A DNA stretch of 64,000 bases from Terriglobia bacterium. Lineage in GTDB: Bacteria; Acidobacteriota; Terriglobia; Bryobacterales; Bryobacteraceae. The translations under genes and the position numbers were made by a program. Below, piece after piece: positions 40,901 through 49,407 of the stretch. The notes below the pieces were generated by a model. That model was not told the DNA's origin. It made no database searches and saw only the letters and a program-made list of their open reading frames with translations. The stretch covers positions 1 to 64,000 of the forward strand of contig JAIQFE010000010.1 in assembly GCA_020073445.1 (NCBI GenBank), given 5' to 3'. The number at the start of each line of letters is the position of its first letter. Position 1 is the stretch's first letter.

Positions 40901-41104
40901 GTGCCCATGGCGATCGGACTCGGCGAGGGCGTGTCACCGTCAGAACCGCTGGGCCGCGCGGTCATTGGCGGGCTGATCGTGTCGACCTTCGCGACGCTGA
41001 CCATCCTGCCTTCGATCTACGCGATTCTACAAACCAGAGCGTCGGTGGCATCCGCGTCGCTCAATCCACTGGATCCCGAGAGCCGATACTATGAGCAGAA
41101 TTAA
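37949..41104 (+). CDS. RND efflux permease (AcrB/MdtB-like)
   Basis: The inner-membrane RND pump exports drugs or other small molecules using the proton gradient. The 1051-residue protein has 12 expected membrane helices and two large periplasmic loops. Signatures are ALSRPITIVVALVAIALGAF at the N-terminus, VGILVDEATVSIENI in the first half, and MGAIMAIGIAVANSILLVSFAERFRHDG in the second. The first half carries the Asp expected in TM4 (VGILVDEA). Start ATG 37949, with GAGGAGG 9 bp upstream, is taken rather than the longer frame at 37913. The adaptor gene overlaps its end by 14 bp. Confidence 0.93.
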   Translation: MRLVLAALSRPITIVVALVAIALGAFLALQRMAVDIFPKGGDPAIYVAQPYGGMDPAQMEGYLTYYYEYHFLYITGIDHVESKSIQGAALMKLTFYEGTDMNQAMSETISYVNRARAFMPPGTVPPFVTRFDAGSVPVGQLVFSSESHTQGELQDYALNRVRPLFATLPGVSAPPPFGGNQRTIVITLDPDKLHQYQISPDEAIAAVSKGSLVMPSGNMWTGTLNRIARTNAALGGNLADLLSMPIRPKAGATVYLRDIGTIENGTDLITAYAHVNGKRTVYIPVTKRSDASTLAVINAVKDALPKFRNAVPQDVDVSLQFDQSPTVTSSISNLASEGVLGAILTGLMVLIFLRDWRSALVVVLNIPFALLAAVILLWFTGQTINMMTLGGLALAVGILVDEATVSIENIHTQMRPGMSKARAVLEASRQTAVARLLAMLCVLAVFVPSFFMTGVSRQLFVPLSLAVAFSMIASYVLSSTLVPVFSTWLLKEARSDHREGAFDRLRSVYSKYLGFVLRFRWPVALVYLAASVGFIYIMGPRMGTEIFPKSKASIFKVRLRAPSGTRVEETERIVLRALNVIQREAGADKVEITSDFVGVVPSSYPVDLIHLFTSGPQEAVIQVALNSKAGKDEIRGDLLPERLRKSLRSELPACQFSFEPGDIVGQVMSFGSATPVEIAVLGNSLPDTSAFAQKIQAQLAPLPFLRDLQFAQELSYPTLDINISRERAGQFGLTMADVVRSVVPATSSSRFTQPNYWRDPNSGNAFQIQVELPQSRMQGIDEVGDIPVMQNGRSEPRLTDVAVLSPGTMPGLIERYNGQRVVSLTANIHGITLGEAATELNAAVAKAGTPPRGVTVSFRGQIPPLAQTISGLRTGLLLAILVIFLLLAANFQSIRLSLAIILTIPAALCGVLLILRLTGTTLNIQSFMGAIMAIGIAVANSILLVSFAERFRHDGRPLLEAAREGATSRLRAILMTAAAMVIGMVPMAIGLGEGVSPSEPLGRAVIGGLIVSTFATLTILPSIYAILQTRASVASASLNPLDPESRYYEQN

Positions 41105-42188
41105 CTCCCTGTCGATTTCTGTCGCGGCGGCGCTCGCCCTGGCACCGTTGGCCTTCTCGCAGGTCCACGATTCTGTTCCCGTCATTTCGAAACCGGTATC
41201 CCGAATGGCGGATTTGCCGGGCGAGTTTCTGCCGTTCCTGAGTGTCTCTTTGCACGCCAAGGTGCCAGGTTATGTCGAGCGAATCCTGGTGGACCGGGGA
41301 AGCCGAGTCGATGGCGGGCAGCTTCTAGCGGAGCTGAGCGCGCCAGAAATGGCCGCCCAGATTGCCGAAGCCGAGTCCAAGGTACAGGCGATTGAATCGG
41401 ATCGGCTCCAGGCTGAAGCGCAGCTCGCCGCGGCGCAAAGCACCTATGACCGGCTGAAGAAGGCCGCGGAGACGCCCGGGGCGATCGCCGGCAATGAACT
41501 TATTCAGATGGAAAAGCAAGTGGAAGCGGCGCAAGCTCTGGTCCATTCGCGCGAGCAAGCCAAGCGTGCCGCGGAATCGGCCGTCAAAAGCGAAAAAGAG
41601 ATGCAAGCTTATCTGCGGATTACGGCGCCATTTGACGGTGTGGTAACCGAACGCCTGGTCCATCCGGGCGCGCTGGTTGGACCGGGGGCCGATCCGGTGC
41701 TGGTCACCATCCAGCAGATCTCGCGATTGAGGCTGGTGGTGGCGGTGCCGGAAGAGTACGTCGGCGGCATTACGGAAGGGGCGAAGCTCGCGTTTCAGGT
41801 CCCCGCCTATCCCGAGCGGACGTTTTCGGGAACACTTGCGCGAGTCTCCCACGCGCTCGATAAAGGAACCAGGACCATGGCGGTCGAATTGGACGTTGCG
41901 AATCGCGACGGATTGCTGGCGCCGGGAATGTATCCGAGCGTCAAATGGCCGATCCGGCGGTCCCGCCCCGCGTTATTTGTCCCGAAGACCAGCGTAGTAA
42001 CTACTACCGAGCGGACCTTCGTCGTGCGGAATCAAAATGGCCGTGCGGAATGGGTGGATGTTCGAAAGGGTGCTGCCGAGGGCGACTTAATGGAGGTGCT
42101 CGGCGATCTGAAGGCGGGCGACCTGGTCGTGCGTGTCGCCACCGACGAGATTCGCGAGGGGTCGGCTATTCAGAGCGGCCGCAAGTAA
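41091..42188 (+). CDS. RND periplasmic adaptor (membrane-fusion protein)
   Basis: The adaptor links the RND pump to the outer-membrane channel. The 365-residue protein has a signal peptide (to about residue 23), a lipoyl-like half-motif [26 protein letters not shown], a coiled-coil hairpin (about residues 85-165), the second lipoyl half with [26 protein letters not shown], and beta-barrel and membrane-proximal domains. Gene order is outer-membrane protein, pump, adaptor, which is unusual only in the adaptor being last. It overlaps the permease by 14 bp, so translation is coupled. Confidence 0.9.
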   Translation: MSRINSLSISVAAALALAPLAFSQVHDSVPVISKPVSRMADLPGEFLPFLSVSLHAKVPGYVERILVDRGSRVDGGQLLAELSAPEMAAQIAEAESKVQAIESDRLQAEAQLAAAQSTYDRLKKAAETPGAIAGNELIQMEKQVEAAQALVHSREQAKRAAESAVKSEKEMQAYLRITAPFDGVVTERLVHPGALVGPGADPVLVTIQQISRLRLVVAVPEEYVGGITEGAKLAFQVPAYPERTFSGTLARVSHALDKGTRTMAVELDVANRDGLLAPGMYPSVKWPIRRSRPALFVPKTSVVTTTERTFVVRNQNGRAEWVDVRKGAAEGDLMEVLGDLKAGDLVVRVATDEIREGSAIQSGRK

Positions 42189-42374
42189 GAATTTAGCGGT
42201 CTTGCCGGGTATTTCTTTCCACGCTAGTAAGACCTGCCAGATCGAATTTATACTGCCTCGGCGTGATAGACCCTATTTCTATGATTCGAGTAAGTCGTTG
42301 AAGTTGGCCAATTGCGTGCCTAGTTTAGCGCCAGTCTGGCTTTGGTCAATTTCGAAAAAAGGACACACACCAAG

Positions 42375-42713
42375 ATGACTGATTCGATACTCAAGATGGC
42401 ATTTGGCAGTCTGATCGTCGCCGGAACGATGGCCTACGGACAGCAGCCGCAGGACACTCCTCGGCCTGTGCAACAGCAGGAGAAACAAACTCAACCCCCA
42501 ACGCCTGCCGGGGCGCCAAAAGCGCAGTCTGCCGATCAGGTATTCGCGGCACTGGATACCAATAAAGACGGTAAGCTCAGCCCGGAGGAATTCGGGAAGC
42601 TATTCCGGGACGCCAAAGTGTCCGACGTTCAGGCGGAGTTCGCCAAGTGGGACAAGAACGGCGACAAGAATATTTCGATGGAGGAGTTTAAGGCGAACTT
42701 TCCGCAGCAGTAG
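42375..42713 (+). CDS. Exported EF-hand protein
   Basis: The 112-residue protein has a signal peptide (to about residue 23, MAYGQQ), a Pro/Gln-rich linker, and a pair of EF-hands: DTNKDGKLSPEE (about residues 61-72) and DKNGDKNISMEE (about 93-104). Both have the acidic residues and the glutamate at position 12 needed for calcium. It probably binds calcium outside the inner membrane. ATG 42375 is chosen; an upstream TTG at 42342 would add 11 residues before the signal peptide. It is downstream of the efflux operon but separated by 186 bp. Confidence 0.78.
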   Translation: MTDSILKMAFGSLIVAGTMAYGQQPQDTPRPVQQQEKQTQPPTPAGAPKAQSADQVFAALDTNKDGKLSPEEFGKLFRDAKVSDVQAEFAKWDKNGDKNISMEEFKANFPQQ

Positions 42714-42762
42714 AGAGACGTGAGGATAGGGCAGGCCGGGCGGCCTGCCCTCAAAAAGTTGA

Positions 42763-43107
42763 TTACCAGCGGGGCTCGCGCCGGCGGCCACCACCACCGC
42801 CACCGCCGTATCCGCCGCCACCGCCACGGTTGCCACCGCCGCCACCGAAACCGCCGCGCTCGGGGCGGGGGCGCGCTTCGTTCACGTTCAACGCGCGGCC
42901 GTTCAGTTCCTGACCGTTCAGGGCTTCGATGGCTTTCATCGCTTCGGCTTGATTGGTCATTTCGACAAAGGCGAAGCCGCGGGGCTGCCCGGTGTCGCGG
43001 TCGCGGACGACGCTGGTTTTTTCAACAGCGCCATACGCGGCGAAAGCGGCCTCGAGCTCCGACTCCGTGGTCTGATAAGCAAGGTTTCCAACAAAGATAT
43101 TCGTCAC
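42763..43107 (-). CDS. RNA-binding protein with one RRM and a glycine-rich tail
   Basis: Bacterial RRM proteins (Rbp type) bind single-stranded RNA and are often cold- or stress-induced. The 114-residue protein has RNP2 as IFVGNL (residues 3-8), RNP1 as RGFAFVEM, and a tail of glycine with arginine (RGGFGGGGGNRGGGG..RRREPRW), like plant and cyanobacterial Gly-rich RNA-binding proteins. The start is a GTG at 43107 with GGAG 7 nt upstream; a TTG at 43119 is less likely. No partner gene is obvious. Confidence 0.92.
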   Translation of the reverse strand: MTNIFVGNLAYQTTESELEAAFAAYGAVEKTSVVRDRDTGQPRGFAFVEMTNQAEAMKAIEALNGQELNGRALNVNEARPRPERGGFGGGGGNRGGGGGYGGGGGGGRRREPRW

Positions 43108-43228
43108 TGATTTCTCCAATTAAGTTCAATTGACCAGGCGGGCTCGTTCCAAGTAGGTAACTGGCGGGCTAGGCACGTTCAAAAGTGTATCACAAGCGGT
43201 TAGATGCAGGCAGTTGGCGATGTGTTAC

Positions 43229-43468
43229 TTAGATCAGGGCGCGCTCCACGAACTCGCCCCGCTCATTGATCCAGCAGCAGTATCGGGTGCGGACCTGGTT
43301 TTGATTTCTAGAACATACGTCGGCTTGGAGCATCACGGACGGGTCGGAAGATTGGACCAATTGCTTGGCCGCGTCTTTGGCGCTTCCCAGAGCCGGACAG
43401 GGCAGTTCCGGGCTAAATACTCGGGTACTGGCCTTATGCTTCTCCATGGTTCGAACAAAGTATTGCAT
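43229..43468 (-). CDS. Small hypothetical protein
   Basis: This 79-residue frame has an ATG at 43468 and no recognisable family. Composition is balanced, with a Cys-rich patch (RTRYCCWINERGEFVERALI) at the end. The opposite strand is open over the same stretch (43214-43519), so the strand is uncertain; the minus frame looks more protein-like. Confidence 0.4.
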   Translation of the reverse strand: MQYFVRTMEKHKASTRVFSPELPCPALGSAKDAAKQLVQSSDPSVMLQADVCSRNQNQVRTRYCCWINERGEFVERALI

Positions 43469-43528
43469 GCTTTACCTATGTTACCACCTCCCTCTTTTCA
43501 GCAGTATGTCAACTGCTAAACTTGGCTC

Positions 43529-44344
43529 ATGAGACTGCTTTTTAGCATCGTTCTCGCCCTTCCCCTCTCGGGCCCGATCCACGGGGCGGTGGTGGACGGG
43601 GCGAAGGTCCATTGGACCAGCCAGGGCTCTGCGAAACAAGCGGTCATCCTGGTGCACGGCTGGACCTGCGACGAATCGTCGTGGGATGCCCAGGTGCCGG
43701 TGCTGAGCCTGAAATATCGGGTCATTGCCTTGGATCTGCCGGGGCACGGCCAGAGCGATCCTCCCAAAGACGGGAAGTTTTCAATGACCGTATTCGCTCG
43801 AGCCGTGGAGGCGGTACGGGCGGAAGCGAAGGTCGATAGAGTCGTCCTGGTTGGGCATAGCATGGGAACGCCGGTCATCCGCGAGTATGCTCGCCTGTAT
43901 CCGAAGCACGTGGCCGGGCTGGTGCCGGTGGATGGCTTAATCATCTTGTCGGGAGGTCGGGGCGCTCCGAATCCGGCGGCCATGACCGGACCCGACGGCA
44001 TCAAGGCTCGGGACGCGATGATCCGCGGGATGTTTACTCCCGCGACGCCGGCCGCGGTCCAACAGCACGTGCTAAAGATGATGCTGGCTCCGCCGGAAGC
44101 CACGGCATCGGGAGCCATGATCGCGACGTTTGACACGTCGAGCCTGAACGATGAAGTCTCGACGGTGCCGGTACTGGGAATCTACGCCGGGAATGCGCCG
44201 ATGGCGAATCGCGAGTCTTTGAAGAGAGTCTTTCCGAATTCGGAGTATGTGCAGGTGGCTGGAACCGGGCATTTCGTAATGATGGAGCGGCCTGAAGAGT
44301 TCAACCGGTTGCTGCTCGCATTTCTTGGAAAGGTCAAGTACTAG
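43529..44344 (+). CDS. Alpha/beta-hydrolase, exported
   Basis: The 271-residue protein has a signal peptide (1-19) and an alpha/beta-hydrolase fold. The oxyanion-hole segment is ILVHGWT, the nucleophile elbow is GHSMG and the catalytic His is in AGTGHFVMME near the end. ALDLPGHGQSDPP is typical of the epoxide-hydrolase/haloalkane-dehalogenase branch, but the cap region is short, so substrate cannot be predicted. TAAACT (43517-43522) lies 6 nt before the ATG, suggesting a leaderless mRNA. Confidence 0.88.
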   Translation: MRLLFSIVLALPLSGPIHGAVVDGAKVHWTSQGSAKQAVILVHGWTCDESSWDAQVPVLSLKYRVIALDLPGHGQSDPPKDGKFSMTVFARAVEAVRAEAKVDRVVLVGHSMGTPVIREYARLYPKHVAGLVPVDGLIILSGGRGAPNPAAMTGPDGIKARDAMIRGMFTPATPAAVQQHVLKMMLAPPEATASGAMIATFDTSSLNDEVSTVPVLGIYAGNAPMANRESLKRVFPNSEYVQVAGTGHFVMMERPEEFNRLLLAFLGKVKY

Positions 44345-44350
44345 AAACAA

Positions 44351-45412
44351 GTGGGTCCGGTGCCGGTTCGCAGTCGCATTGTGTTCCTGGATTGGTTGCG
44401 GGGGTTGGCGGCGATCGTCATGCTCCAGGGGCACGCCTTTGATTCTTTCCTCAGGCCGGAATTGCGCACGCAGCCGGCGTTCATCTTCTCGCAATTTTTC
44501 GGCGGGCAGGCGGCCGCGATTTTTCTGTTCCTGACCGGGATTACGTTCGGCTTGGGCATGAACCGGCGGGACGAGCTACCGGCATGGGAGCGAATCACCG
44601 GCGCGCTGCGGCGGGCGCGGTATCTGTTCCTGTTGGCAATCGCGTTCCGGCTGCAGATGTGGGCTTTCGCCGGGCCCCATCAGCCCTGGACCGATCTGCT
44701 TCACGTAGACGTGCTGAACCTGATGGGCGCCACGGCAGCGCTATTGTCGATCACGGCGCTGGCCCAGGGGATGCAGCGCGTCCGGTGGGCGGTGTCCGCT
44801 GGCATCGCGCTTGCGGCACTGGCGCCGATCATGTCGGGGCTGGATACGGGTAGGCTGGTTGGCCCGGCACGCGACTATTTCGTGCCGAGCGGAGCATCCT
44901 TCAGCATGTTCCCGTGGGGATCGTATCTGGCGTTCGGACTGGCGGCGGGAAGCGCGATTCCGCTGCTGCGGCATTCGGAGTGGTCCCGGGTGATGCAGTG
45001 GGCGGCGTTGTGCGGGTTCGGGCTTCTCCTGGGCGGCCAGTATTTTTCGAACCTGCCGTTTTCGATTTATTCCAACTCGAATTTCTGGCTAAACAGCCCC
45101 GCGCTGGTAGCGTGCAAGCTGGGGATCACGCTGCTGCTGGGCTCGGGCGCCTTCCTGTGGACCGAATATTTCAGCAAAGGATGGAGCTGGGTACGGCTGC
45201 TCGGCACGACCTCGCTGGCAGTTTACTGGGTTCACGTGGAACTGCTTTATGGACGGTGGCTTTCCTCTTATAAGGCAAGCCTCACAATTGGGGAATGTTT
45301 GACTGTGGCGGCGATGCTGGTACTAGCGATGGTGGGGATGAGCGCGGCCATCCGGCGTTTCCGGCGGAAAATGTCGGGCGAAGTCTCGCAGGCCAAGCGT
45401 GTGGCGGCCTAG
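44351..45412 (+). CDS. HGSNAT-type (DUF1624) membrane acyltransferase
   Basis: This 353-residue integral membrane protein has about eight to ten helices and starts with the family signature RIVFLDWLRGLAAIVMLQGHAFDSF, whose His is the likely catalytic residue in heparan-alpha-glucosaminide N-acetyltransferase homologues. FLFLTGITFGLGMNRR and the HQPWTDLLHVDVLNLMG loop support the call. Such proteins move acyl groups across the membrane onto sugars. It starts with a GTG at 44351, 6 bp after the hydrolase stop, so the two are probably an operon. Confidence 0.75.
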   Translation: MGPVPVRSRIVFLDWLRGLAAIVMLQGHAFDSFLRPELRTQPAFIFSQFFGGQAAAIFLFLTGITFGLGMNRRDELPAWERITGALRRARYLFLLAIAFRLQMWAFAGPHQPWTDLLHVDVLNLMGATAALLSITALAQGMQRVRWAVSAGIALAALAPIMSGLDTGRLVGPARDYFVPSGASFSMFPWGSYLAFGLAAGSAIPLLRHSEWSRVMQWAALCGFGLLLGGQYFSNLPFSIYSNSNFWLNSPALVACKLGITLLLGSGAFLWTEYFSKGWSWVRLLGTTSLAVYWVHVELLYGRWLSSYKASLTIGECLTVAAMLVLAMVGMSAAIRRFRRKMSGEVSQAKRVAA

Positions 45413-45416
45413 CCGT

Positions 45417-48054
45417 TTATTCGTGACGAAGGGCGATTATCGGATCCAGCCGCGCTGCGCGCCGTGCTGGAACATAAGAGGCCAAAATGGCTGCGCCGAT
45501 GAGCACCAGCGAGACGGCGATGAGCGTTGACGGATCGCTCCCCCGAACTCCATATAACAAATGTGAGAAACTCGACAATGCTTTCGTCAGTATCAAAGCA
45601 GCCGCCGCTCCGATCGTGACGCCGGCAACAGCAAGCCTAAGACCTTGCCAAAGTACCATTCGCAGAACGTCCCACTGCATCGCACCGAGCGCCATACGAA
45701 TTCCAAATTCTTGAACACGCTGGGTCATCGAGTAGGAAATCACACCGTATATTCCGACCGAAGCGAGCAGCAATGCCAGGACTGCAAATGCGCTCAGGAG
45801 GATCATCGGAAAACGCTGCGTTGCCATTGATGCCGACACAAGCTCCTGCATCGTGTGGACATTGTACACCGGCTGGTCTCCGGACGCTCCGTAAACCGCG
45901 CTCTTAATCGCGGGGATGATGGTTGAGATATCGAGGGAAGTGCGTACGGTGATCGTCAGGTCACTGCGGAACGTGGGCACCCATTGATCCAGGAGCTGGT
46001 AAAAAGAAGCGTAAATCTGTGGCTTGTCGTGTAGCGGGTCAGAGCTGTCGAGCCCCCAATGTCGAACGTGGCCAACCACTCCGATTACGCGGGCTGTGCC
46101 CCAGTGCGGGATCGTTACGGTTTGACCCACGGCGTCCCGGTCTGGAAAATAGCTGGCCGCCAGCATGCTGTCGATTACGATGACCTGCTCGGCTTGAACG
46201 TCGTCCGCTCGGGTCAGAAAGCGCCCGCGCAGGAGCGGTATTTCCATTGTGCTGACGTAGTCCGGACCAGTCCAATAGAAGAGCGCTCGCGGCATCTCTG
46301 CCGTGGATGGCGGCTGGCTCGAGCCAACCCAAAACGGCCCGGAGTTGTCATGCTGACTCAGCGGAACCAGCGCCGTGAAATCCGCTGCCTCGATGCCCGG
46401 AATTTGGCGGATGCGATCCATCAGCTGTTGATACGCAATTCGAATCCCGGCCGCCGTCTGGGCTACGGTTGGCGAAAGTCCCGCCTGGAAGGTAATGACG
46501 TGCCGTGTGTCGAAACCAGGATTGACGGCCCACTATTGTGCGTAAAAGCAAGCTGCCGCCCGTTAGCAGCACCAGAGCCAACGCGATTTGTACGACTACG
46601 AGAACACCTTGAGTGCGATGATGGCCGCCCGCGGAACCGCGGCCTCCTTCCTTTAAGCCCGATTGCAGGTCAAAATTCGAGCTCCTTAGCGCGGGCAAGA
46701 GGCCAAACACGATTCCCACTGTTATTGAAACGCCAAACGCAAATAAGAGGACTGAAGTATTGACTCCAATGTTCTCGATGCGCGGCAAGCTTCCGGGCAT
46801 CGCTTCCAGCAACAAATTAAGTCCCCACTTTGCAATGGCCAGCCCCAGAGCACCCCCGATGAGCGAGAGAGCTACGCTTTCGGTGATCAACTGCCGTACG
46901 ATTTGCATGCGTGTCGCCCCCAGCGCTCGTCGAACGGCGAATTCGCGTGTGCGCCCCGCTGAGCGCGCGAGCAACAGATTGGCGACGTTGGCACAGGCGA
47001 TCAGCAAGACTAATCCGACCGCGCCCAGCAGCAGGATCAGCGTCTCGCCTACATCTCCAACGAGGAATGGCTTCAGAGGCTCGACAGAGGTTCCCAGGCC
47101 TCGTTCCGTGGCCAAGTTGAGTTGATCGATGTGCTCCTGCACGGTATTCATCTCTGCCTGAGCCTCGCCGATGCTCACCTTCGGCCCGAGGCGCGCGATG
47201 CAAAGTATATTGTGAACCGTGCGATCGTTGCGCTGCGCCGGATCTCCCTGGCCGATCGGAGTATAAATATCGGCCCGCTGGTTTCCAAAACGAAATCCTC
47301 GCTGGAGAACGCCCACAATCGTATAGTCGACGCCGTTCAACGTGATGAGCCGGCCGATGGCCGCAGGGTTGCCGGCGAACCGGTCTTGCCACAGACGATT
47401 GCTGATGACGACCTCCGGCATGCCCCCGGTTCGGTCGTCTTCAGGCGAAAGATCCCGCCCGGCAGCCAGATTCACGCCAAGAGTGCGGAAGAAGCTCCAT
47501 GAGACTTCCGTTCCCGCAAGATGCTCAGGAGTGCCGGTATTGGTTAGATCGAACCCTTGCGGGGTAAACGCTGCGATCCGCTCGAATGAGCGAGCATCCC
47601 GCTGCCAATCGAGAAAGTCAAGATAAGAAAGGTCCGTAGCGTATTTGAGAGTTGGATTGTAGAGCATCACTACGGCCAACCGATCCGGCTCTCGATAAGG
47701 TAGAGGCGATAACAGAACGCCGTCCAACACGCTGAAGATGGCGGTGTTCGCCCCGATGCCCAGCGCAAGAGTCAGGATCGCTGCTGTGGTAAATCCCCGG
47801 CTCTTGCGCAACGAACGAAAGGCGTAGCGCACATCCCGGAGGAAGTGGTCCACCCATTCCAGAGGTCTTTCGTCGCGGCACTCCTCTTTCGCGAGATCCA
47901 CCGATCCGAGCTCGCGTCGAGCGCGCGCTTCCGCCTCCTCCCGGCTGAGTCCTTGACGTACATAGTCGCGGGCCTGGCTTTCCAAGTGAAACTGAAACTC
48001 GGCATGCATCTGCCGTTCCCAACGACGTCGCCTTAGCCAGGAATCCCATTTCAT
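45417..48054 (-). pseudogene. ADOP-type ABC-like permease, frameshifted
   Basis: ADOP proteins (about 800-880 residues) are acidobacterial MacB-like permeases without an ATPase. The first frame (48054 down to about 46528) has the N-terminal ADOP helix-rich segment, DVRYAFRSLRKSRGFTTAAILTLALGIGANTAIFSVLDGVLL, a MacB periplasmic domain and the first helix block. The rest (45417-46526) continues in another frame with VNPGFDTRHV, a second MacB domain and the final RRAARLDPIIALRHE. One frame change near 46527 (next to GGCCC) joins them to a normal-length protein of about 878 residues. It is either a true mutation or a sequencing error. Confidence 0.85.
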
Positions 48055-48066
48055 TGTTTTGACTCC

Positions 48067-48420
48067 TCAGTCTCCGGTCTCCAGCACCAACGCAATCGCA
48101 TCACAAAGACGCTTCCAACCGGCGGTCTCGGCGCCGAGTTGCTGCCGGCCTGTTTTCGTCAGGCTGTAGTATTTCGCCCTGCGGCCCTCTTCGGAGGTCT
48201 TCCACTCGGACTTGAGCCAGCCTCGATTCTCCAGCCTGTAAAGCGCGGGATACAAAGAGCCCTGCCGGATCTGGAGCGCGTCTTTTGAAATCTGTTGGAT
48301 TCGCTGGACGATGGCATATCCGTGGATCGGTCGAAGCGCAGCGACTTTCAGGATCAACATGTCAAGGGTTCCCTGAAGAAGCTCGGCATTGCTGGCCGCG
48401 CCATCGACTTGCCTAGACAT
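48067..48420 (-). CDS. PadR family regulator paired with the ADOP permease
   Basis: The 117-residue protein has the PadR winged helix with LLQGTLDMLILKVAALRPIHGYAIVQRI, QIRQGSLYPALYRLENRGWL and GRRAKYYSLTKTGRQQL. PadR genes placed directly before ADOP permeases, as here (12 bp), are a common acidobacterial pair, and the regulator presumably controls the permease. Its start codon lies within a palindrome (see the operator at 48413-48425). Confidence 0.92.
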   Translation of the reverse strand: MSRQVDGAASNAELLQGTLDMLILKVAALRPIHGYAIVQRIQQISKDALQIRQGSLYPALYRLENRGWLKSEWKTSEEGRRAKYYSLTKTGRQQLGAETAGWKRLCDAIALVLETGD

Positions 48421-48425
48421 TCTAG
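48413..48425 (-). promoter_or_regulatory. Palindromic site on the PadR start codon
   Basis: CTAGA (48413-48417) and TCTAG (48421-48425) flank the complement of the ATG (48418-48420). A TTGACA lies upstream at 48455-48460, but the spacing to any -10 is not canonical. The layout mirrors the operator of the other PadR gene at 36649, with a different sequence. Confidence 0.55.
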
Positions 48426-48500
48426 ATATGAGGTTAAGAGACGAATGCCCAGGATGTCAAGGCATCCCGTTTGTGGACGATCTGATATTCTGTTCTCACT

Positions 48501-49400
48501 ATGCGAATCGAAAAACTCGCTGGATTTCTTCTGCCCGGGCTGATTCTCGCCGGTTGCGGCGCGGCGGCCCTGATGGCGCAGGCCGGCAAAGTCTGGACGG
48601 CGGCTGAGCTGTTCACGCGCAACATCGGCACCAAAGAAGACCAGGACACGGCGTTTCCCCCGCACAAGATCATCGGGAACCTGTACTACGTCGGTACTCG
48701 CAGCCTGGGGACGTTCTTGATCGTGACGCCGCAGGGCAACATCCTGATCAACAGCGACTATGAACGCACGGTGCCGGTGATCAAAGCGTCGGTAGAAAAA
48801 TTGGGGTTTAAGTTCACCGACATCAAGATCCTGCTCGGCAGCCACGCGCATGGGGATCATATGGAAGGCGATGCGCTGGCACAGGAGCTAAGCGGTGCGC
48901 AAGCCATGGCGATGGCCGAAGACATTCCGGCGCTTCAGGCCATGCGGACTCCCAGCGGGAAGGCCAGGCCGCAGTACAAAGTGATCCATGATGGCGATAA
49001 AGTCTCGCTGGGCGGCACGACGTTGGTGGCGCATCTCACCCCCGGGCACACCCGCGGGTGCACGACGTGGACGGCCACGATCGAAGAAGGCGGCAAGTCA
49101 TACGATGTGGTGATCATCGGAAGCGTGGGCGTGAACCAGGGAACCAAACTGGTGAATAACACGCAGGTGCCGCAGATCGCCGAGGAGTATCAGCGCAGCT
49201 TCCGGATCCTGCGCGGCCTCAAGTGCGATGTCCCGTTGGGTTCGCATCCGGCGATGTACAACCTGGCGGAAAAGTACCCGAAGCTGGGCAAAGGACCGAA
49301 TCCGTTCATCGATCCGCAAGGGTACAAGACCGAACTGGACATCCAGGAAACGGCGTTCAACGCCGTGCTGGACGATCAGAAGAAAGCCGCTGCGAAGTAA
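48501..49400 (+). CDS. Subclass B3-like metallo-beta-lactamase fold protein, possible lipoprotein
   Basis: The 299-residue protein keeps the six zinc ligands of B3 enzymes: HAHGDH (His115, His117, Asp119, His120), PGHTRG and GSHPAMY. The N-terminus (LILAGCGAA, Cys19) fits a lipobox, so the protein may be lipid-anchored rather than soluble periplasmic. B3 enzymes include true carbapenemases and many environmental relatives of unknown substrate; the sequence alone cannot separate these. It is followed after 7 bp by a secreted protein typical of acidobacteria. Confidence 0.85.
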   Translation: MRIEKLAGFLLPGLILAGCGAAALMAQAGKVWTAAELFTRNIGTKEDQDTAFPPHKIIGNLYYVGTRSLGTFLIVTPQGNILINSDYERTVPVIKASVEKLGFKFTDIKILLGSHAHGDHMEGDALAQELSGAQAMAMAEDIPALQAMRTPSGKARPQYKVIHDGDKVSLGGTTLVAHLTPGHTRGCTTWTATIEEGGKSYDVVIIGSVGVNQGTKLVNNTQVPQIAEEYQRSFRILRGLKCDVPLGSHPAMYNLAEKYPKLGKGPNPFIDPQGYKTELDIQETAFNAVLDDQKKAAAK

Positions 49401-49407
49401 GCCCCGA

